NCBI GenBank assembly: GCA_031288675.1
Contig: JAITQY010000113.1
Location: 1-16,428, forward strand
DNA from: Oscillospiraceae bacterium
GTDB taxonomy: Bacteria > Bacillota > Clostridia > Oscillospirales > Oscillospiraceae
DNA length: 16,428 bases
Reading direction: 5' to 3'
In this document: positions 12,980 through 16,428 of the stretch, one piece after another
Position numbering within the stretch: position 1 is the first letter of the stretch
How the letters are laid out: each line of letters starts with the position of its first letter
Notes under the pieces: generated by a model
Seen by the model: only the letters and a program-made list of their open reading frames with translations
Database searches by the model: none
What the model was told of the DNA's origin: nothing
Position numbers and translations under genes: made by a program

Positions 12980-13172
12980 TTGCTGATTGCCCGCTTAGGG
13001 GATTGCTGCGCTTAAAGGCATACGGCGGTTCCGGAAGTGAAAACAGATTGCGCGATGAAGGATACATCGCGGTAACTTTTGAGGCACGTTGGCACACCCG
13101 AAAGGGTTTATTGAAAATTTAATTATATCAAAAAAGGCGTACGCTAAACCGGTACGGAGAAAGGACAAACAA
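12980..13172 (+). promoter_or_regulatory. Leader of the S10 ribosomal operon
   Basis: A leader of about 190 bases separates the promoter from rpsJ. It has a near-tandem repeat GATTGC-CCGCTTA / GATTGC-TGCGCTTA (12985-13018) and a third GATTGC at 13046. There is a hairpin CGCGATG / CATCGCG with a seven-base loop (13051-13071), and a small ACCC-GAAA-GGGT hairpin with a GNRA-type loop (13096-13107). Long leaders on S10 operons often mediate control by a ribosomal protein (L4 in E. coli); whether this one does is unknown. Confidence 0.4.
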
Positions 13173-13481
13173 ATGGCAAAGAAGATGATTCGCATTAAGC
13201 TTAAGGCCTATGACCATCAGCTTATCGACCAAAGCGCGGCTCGAATCGCGGATGTTGCGAAACGCACCGAGTCAAAAGTCAGCGGACCCATTCCGCTGCC
13301 CACCAAAAAGGAGATCGTGACGATTCTGCGCAGCCCTCACAAGCACAAGGACAGCCGTGAGCAATTTGAGCGCAGGACGCACAAGAGATTGATCGACATT
13401 CTTGACCCCACGCAGAAAACGGTAGAGGCGCTTATGAGCCTTGAGCTTCCTGCCGGTGTTGAGATTGAGATAAAGCTGTAA
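13173..13481 (+). CDS. rpsJ: 30S ribosomal protein S10
   Basis: First gene of the S10 operon, 102 residues, full length. Recognisable parts are MIRIKLKAYDHQLIDQSA at the N-terminus, GPIPLPTKKEIVTILRSPH in the extended loop and EQFERRTHKRLIDI. S10 sits in the 30S head and as NusE also takes part in antitermination. The ATG at 13173 has AAAGGA eight bases upstream; the open frame reaches back to 13089 but that part is leader, not protein. Confidence 0.97.
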   Translation: MAKKMIRIKLKAYDHQLIDQSAARIADVAKRTESKVSGPIPLPTKKEIVTILRSPHKHKDSREQFERRTHKRLIDILDPTQKTVEALMSLELPAGVEIEIKL

Positions 13482-13688
13482 GCCGTATCCTGCAAAAACA
13501 TTTGCAGTTGATTATCGCCGATGCGCTTGGGAAAAACTCAAGATACTGTTACGAAAGGAAACTTTAACGGACAGCCCGGGTTGATTTCGGAGCGCATATA
13601 CGGAATACGGCGGCTTACAAAAGGTCAAGTTGGCGAACCTGAGCAATCGAACACAGCCAACCAATAACCGAACAGGAGGACATACACG
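13482..13688 (+). promoter_or_regulatory. 207-base rpsJ-rplC spacer, possibly structured
   Basis: No gene is visible. Complementary segments could form a three-way fold: GCCGTAT (13482-13488) with ATACGGC (13605-13611) closing the domain, a local hairpin CTGCAAA / TTTGCAG (13490-13507), and ATGCGCT / AGCGCAT (13521-13527 with 13591-13597). Further on, GTTGGC (13629-13634) can pair with GCCAAC (13656-13661), ending shortly before the rplC ribosome-binding site AGGAGG (13675-13680). The pairings are seen; a regulatory role is inferred. Confidence 0.3.
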
Positions 13689-14387
13689 ATGGACAAGGGC
13701 ATCATCGGGAAGAAGGTCGGGATGACACAAATCTACGATGAGACAGGTAAAGTGATACCCGTAACGGTTATCGAAGCCGGTCCCTGCGTTGTTACGCAGA
13801 AGAAGACGGCGGAGAAAGACGGTTACAGCGCGGTACAGTTAGCGTTTGGCGATACTCAGGAACGCAAGCTAAGCCGCCCGGAATTGGGTCACTTAAAGAA
13901 AGCGAATGTAACGGCGAAGAAGCACATTAAAGAGTTCCAGTTAAAGAACGCGGACGAACTGGAAGTCGGTGCGGAAATCAAAGCGGATACATTTAAGGAA
14001 GGCGATTTCGTTGATGTAACTGGTACAAGTAAGGGTCACGGTTACACGGGCGTAATCAAGCGCTGGAACGCGCAGAGAACCCCGATGAGTCACGGCGGCG
14101 GACCTGTTCACAGGCACGCGGGTTCTATGGGTTCGGGTACTGACCCGTCGAGGATTTTCAAAGGCAAAATCGGAGCCGGACACTGGGGCGTTGAGCAGGT
14201 TACGGTTCAGAATCTTGAAATCGTCAAGGTTGATCCGGAGCTTAATCTGATAGCGGTAAAAGGAGCTATCCCTGGAATTAAGGGAAGCGTAGTTTACCTG
14301 AAGAACACGGTTAAGGTTCATAAGGTCAAGCAAATTCAGCAGCAGGGTCCTGTGAACGCTCAAAAGGCGTCCGCAAGGAAGAAATAA
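13689..14387 (+). CDS. rplC: 50S ribosomal protein L3
   Basis: 232-residue L3, which reaches toward the peptidyl-transferase centre and nucleates 50S assembly. Seen are GIIGKKVGMTQIYDE (4-18), GYSAVQLAFG, and the central extension GGGPVHRHAGSMGSGTDPSR followed by GKIGAGHWGVEQVTVQNLE. The residue commonly Met or Tyr in the AGHMG-type segment is Trp here, a minor variant. AGGAGG is nine or so bases before the ATG. The spacing to rpsJ is unusually long for this operon. Confidence 0.97.
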   Translation: MDKGIIGKKVGMTQIYDETGKVIPVTVIEAGPCVVTQKKTAEKDGYSAVQLAFGDTQERKLSRPELGHLKKANVTAKKHIKEFQLKNADELEVGAEIKADTFKEGDFVDVTGTSKGHGYTGVIKRWNAQRTPMSHGGGPVHRHAGSMGSGTDPSRIFKGKIGAGHWGVEQVTVQNLEIVKVDPELNLIAVKGAIPGIKGSVVYLKNTVKVHKVKQIQQQGPVNAQKASARKK

Positions 14388-14388
14388 G

Positions 14389-14412
14389 AAAGGAGGACCG
14401 ATGCTCGAATAA
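14389..14412 (+). other. Strong Shine-Dalgarno with three-codon minicistron ahead of rplD
   Basis: AAAGGAGG (14389-14396) is followed four bases later by ATG CTC GAA TAA (14401-14412). The rplD start is 34 bases beyond, without a comparable ribosome-binding site. A second tiny ORF, ATG AGC AGA AAA TGA, occupies 14430-14444 and ends one base before the rplD ATG. The sequence is clear; whether ribosomes translate these and reinitiate at rplD is inference. Confidence 0.4.
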
Positions 14413-14445
14413 CTTTAATATAGTTATAAATGAGCAGAAAATGAT

Positions 14446-15072
14446 ATGGCTACAGCAAAGAAGTACAATATGGCGGGACAGGAAATCGGAACGGTTGAGC
14501 TGCCTGCGGTGTTCGGGATTGAGCCGAACCAAGTGGTTCTCCACGAGGCGGTAAAGAACCATTTAGCTAATAAGCGTTTGGGTACGCAAAGTAACCTTAC
14601 CCGCGCTGAAGTAAGCGGCGGCGGCAAGAAGCCGTGGCGTCAGAAAGGCACGGGACGCGCAAGAACCGGTTCTACGCGCTCGCCGAACTGGACGCACGGC
14701 GGTAACACTTTTGCCAATAAGCCGCGCACATACCGTTACAGCCTGAATAAGAAAGTTAAACGTTTGGCGCTTTTGAGCGCACTCAGCCTTTGGGCGGAGC
14801 AGGGCAAGGTAATTGTTATTGATGACCTTAACCTGCCGGAAGTAAAGACGAAGCAGGTCGTTAAGTTCCTTAGCGCGATTGGGCAGTCGGAAGCAAAGCC
14901 GCTTTTGGTAACGCCTGAAGTGCGCGAGAATATAGTGTTAAGCACACGGAATATTCCCGGCGCGGCGACGACGATCGCGACGATACTCAGCCCGTATGAG
15001 ATTTTGAAGCACGGAGCGCTGATTGTGGACGAGACCGCTTTGAGCAAGATTGAGGAGGTGTACGGGGTATGA
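14446..15072 (+). CDS. rplD: 50S ribosomal protein L4
   Basis: 208-residue L4, lining the peptide exit tunnel and in some bacteria repressing its own operon. Clear family segments are YNMAGQEIGTVELP, VVLHEAVKNHLANKR, the conserved loop LTRAEVSGGGKKPWRQKGTG and STRSPNWTHGG. The ATG at 14446 gives MATAKKYNMAGQ, the usual N-terminus, yet only GCAGAAAA precedes it; the strong Shine-Dalgarno of this gap serves a three-codon ORF at 14401 instead. The last codons overlap rplW as ATGA. Confidence 0.97.
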   Translation: MATAKKYNMAGQEIGTVELPAVFGIEPNQVVLHEAVKNHLANKRLGTQSNLTRAEVSGGGKKPWRQKGTGRARTGSTRSPNWTHGGNTFANKPRTYRYSLNKKVKRLALLSALSLWAEQGKVIVIDDLNLPEVKTKQVVKFLSAIGQSEAKPLLVTPEVRENIVLSTRNIPGAATTIATILSPYEILKHGALIVDETALSKIEEVYGV

Positions 15073-15365
15073 ACGCATATGACATCCTTCGCGGTCCTGT
15101 GGTGACTGAAGCGTCTATGGAAGCGGTAAACGATAAGCGTTATGTTTTCCGGGTAGACAAAAGCGCAAATAAGTTCCAAATCAGGGCGGCGATTGAGAAA
15201 GCATTCCCGGGCACGAAGGTCGCAAAAGTAAACACGATGATCGTACCGGGTAAAAAGAAACGTACCGGCGCATATCCCGCAGGCTATACAAGCGAGTGGA
15301 AGAAAGCGATCGTGACGTTAACTAAAGACAGCAAGACAATTGAATTCTTTGAGGGGATGGTGTAA
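15069..15365 (+). CDS. rplW: 50S ribosomal protein L23
   Basis: 98-residue L23, located at the tunnel exit where trigger factor and SRP dock. It has DILRGPVVTEASMEA at the N-terminus, YVFRVDKSANKFQIRAAIEK, then VNTMIVPGKKKR. The ATG overlaps the rplD stop (ATGA) and GAGGAGG lies about ten bases upstream inside rplD, so translation is coupled. Confidence 0.96.
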   Translation: MNAYDILRGPVVTEASMEAVNDKRYVFRVDKSANKFQIRAAIEKAFPGTKVAKVNTMIVPGKKKRTGAYPAGYTSEWKKAIVTLTKDSKTIEFFEGMV

Positions 15366-15368
15366 TTA

Positions 15369-16205
15369 ATGTCAGTTAAATATTTCAAACCTACGACCCC
15401 TTCAAGGCGGCATATGACAGTTGCCGGGTTCGATGGCATTGATAAGCACGCGAAGCCGGAAAAGAGCCTTACGGAGGTACTGAAGAAGCACGCCGGACGT
15501 AACAGCTACGGACGCATAACGGTACGCCATCACGGCGGCGGAAATCGTCAGAAGTACCGTATTATCGACTTCAAACGCGATAAAACGGACGTAGAGGGAA
15601 CGGTACTTCGATTGGAGTATGACCCGAACCGCAGCGCATACATCGCTCTTATTGAGTACGCGGACGGAGAAAAGCGGTATATTCTTGCGCCGGTCGGCTT
15701 AAAAACGGGAGATAAAATCATCAGCGGCGAGGGCGCGGATATTAAACCGGGAAACTCGCTTCCGATTGAGAAAATTCCTGTTGGTACTGTAATCCACAAC
15801 ATTGAGTTGTATCCCGGCAAGGGCGGACAGTTAGTGCGCAGTGCGGGCGTCGCGGCTCAGTTGATGGCTAAAGAAGGTAAGATGGCTCAGGTACGTTTGC
15901 CGAGCGGTGAGACACGATATATTCGTATGAACTGCAAAGCGACGATCGGGCAGGTCGGAAACATTGAGCATGAGAACATCAGCATCGGCAAGGCGGGACG
16001 TAAACGCCATATGGGTTGGAGACCTACGGTTCGCGGTTCGGTTATGAACCCGGTAGACCACCCGCACGGCGGCGGTGAGGGCAAAAGCCCGATCGGACGT
16101 CCGGGACCGGTTACTCCGTGGGGTAAGCCGACATTGGGATACAAGACGCGCAAGAAGAAGAATCCGACTGAAAAATTCATCGTGCGTCATCGTAACGCTA
16201 AGTAA
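15369..16205 (+). CDS. rplB: 50S ribosomal protein L2
   Basis: 278-residue L2, the most conserved large-subunit protein, near the peptidyl-transferase centre. Landmarks are KKHAGRNSYGRITVRHHGGG near 40-60, YRIIDFKRDK, RLPSGETRYI and the C-terminal NPVDHPHGGGEGKSP with the conserved His. It begins three bases after the rplW stop, with GAGGGG about 12 bases upstream. Intact. Confidence 0.97.
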   Translation: MSVKYFKPTTPSRRHMTVAGFDGIDKHAKPEKSLTEVLKKHAGRNSYGRITVRHHGGGNRQKYRIIDFKRDKTDVEGTVLRLEYDPNRSAYIALIEYADGEKRYILAPVGLKTGDKIISGEGADIKPGNSLPIEKIPVGTVIHNIELYPGKGGQLVRSAGVAAQLMAKEGKMAQVRLPSGETRYIRMNCKATIGQVGNIEHENISIGKAGRKRHMGWRPTVRGSVMNPVDHPHGGGEGKSPIGRPGPVTPWGKPTLGYKTRKKKNPTEKFIVRHRNAK

Positions 16206-16219
16206 GGGAGGCGGTAGAA

Positions 16220-16428
16220 ATGAGCAGAAGTATTAAAAAAGGGCCGTTCGCCGCGCCCGAGTTACTCAAGCGCGTTGACGCGCTTAACGAAAAAGGCGAT
16301 AAGCAAGTGCTGAAGACGTGGAGCCGCGCAAGCACGATATTCCCGACATTTGTCGGGCATACATTCGCGGTTCACGACGGACGCAAGCACATCCCGGTAT
16401 ATGTGACGGAAGATATGGTTGGACATAA
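16220..16428 (+). CDS. rpsS: 30S ribosomal protein S19, cut by the window end
   Basis: Starts MSRSIKKGPFAAPELLKRVD and continues KTWSRASTIFPTFVGHTFAV, then GRKHIPVYVTEDMVGH, all typical of S19, which binds 16S rRNA in the 30S head with S13. 69 codons are present; about 20 more residues should follow. The ribosome-binding site is GGGAGG, about nine bases upstream. Its place directly after rplB is the canonical order. Confidence 0.95.
   Translation, partial: MSRSIKKGPFAAPELLKRVDALNEKGDKQVLKTWSRASTIFPTFVGHTFAVHDGRKHIPVYVTEDMVGH

Noticed and set aside
13089..13172. N-terminal extension of S10 from an ATG at 13089
   Set aside because: The extension has no S10 similarity, while MAKKMIRIKLKAYD at 13173 is canonical and has a ribosome-binding site.

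Overview
The window looks like a chromosomal segment of a Clostridia-type Firmicute, most plausibly an uncultured gut relative of Ruminococcaceae/Oscillospiraceae. Base composition is close to half GC. Shine-Dalgarno sites are strong, sigma-A promoters are near consensus (several exact TTGACA / TATAAT pairs), TTG starts are used, an Amt transporter carries a fused PII domain, and a GH3 enzyme has the inverted domain order known from Ruminococcus and Butyrivibrio. This placement is inference from gene content, not from a marker search.

Layout. (1) 1-2890, minus strand: a small carbohydrate-related operon with a consensus promoter (2862-2890). It holds an SGNH/GDSL hydrolase split by a one-base frameshift, a 29-codon ORF that is little more than a lipoprotein signal peptide, and an inverted-order GH3 beta-glucosidase whose frame breaks inside the conserved KHF motif near the window edge. 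(2) 2991-4975, minus strand: amt-PII nitrogen gene with its own promoter, a terminator-like hairpin at the very start of its leader, and a strong intrinsic terminator. (3) 5130-7946, plus strand: two tandem promoters, a cysteine-free Rrf2 regulator (CymR-like), a PLP-dependent Cys/Met enzyme, then an MtaB-type tRNA methylthiotransferase that lacks its C-terminal TRAM region and ends inside a 23-bp perfect hairpin. (4) 12865 down to 7948, minus strand: plsX-acpP-rnc-prs-pth, a rhomboid-like membrane protein with a C-terminal Cys/His cluster, and an internally deleted DUF3795-like gene. (5) 12911-16428, plus strand: the start of the S10 ribosomal operon, rpsJ-rplC-rplD-rplW-rplB-rpsS (cut by the window end).

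How the parts work together. plsX and acpP feed phospholipid and fatty-acid synthesis, while rnc, prs and pth are housekeeping genes for RNA processing, PRPP supply and peptidyl-tRNA recycling. They are read divergently from the S10 operon across an intergenic region with two strong promoters. The Rrf2/PLP pair looks like a self-regulated sulfur amino-acid module.

I did not find a clear new multi-gene system such as a defence island, CRISPR array or biosynthetic cluster. The most unusual signals are small ones: gene decay in two patches (0-2.7 kb and 7.9-8.2 kb), the signal-peptide-only ORF, the attenuator-like hairpin ahead of amt, a possibly structured 207-nt gap between rpsJ and rplC, and a three-codon minicistron that captures the best ribosome-binding site ahead of rplD.
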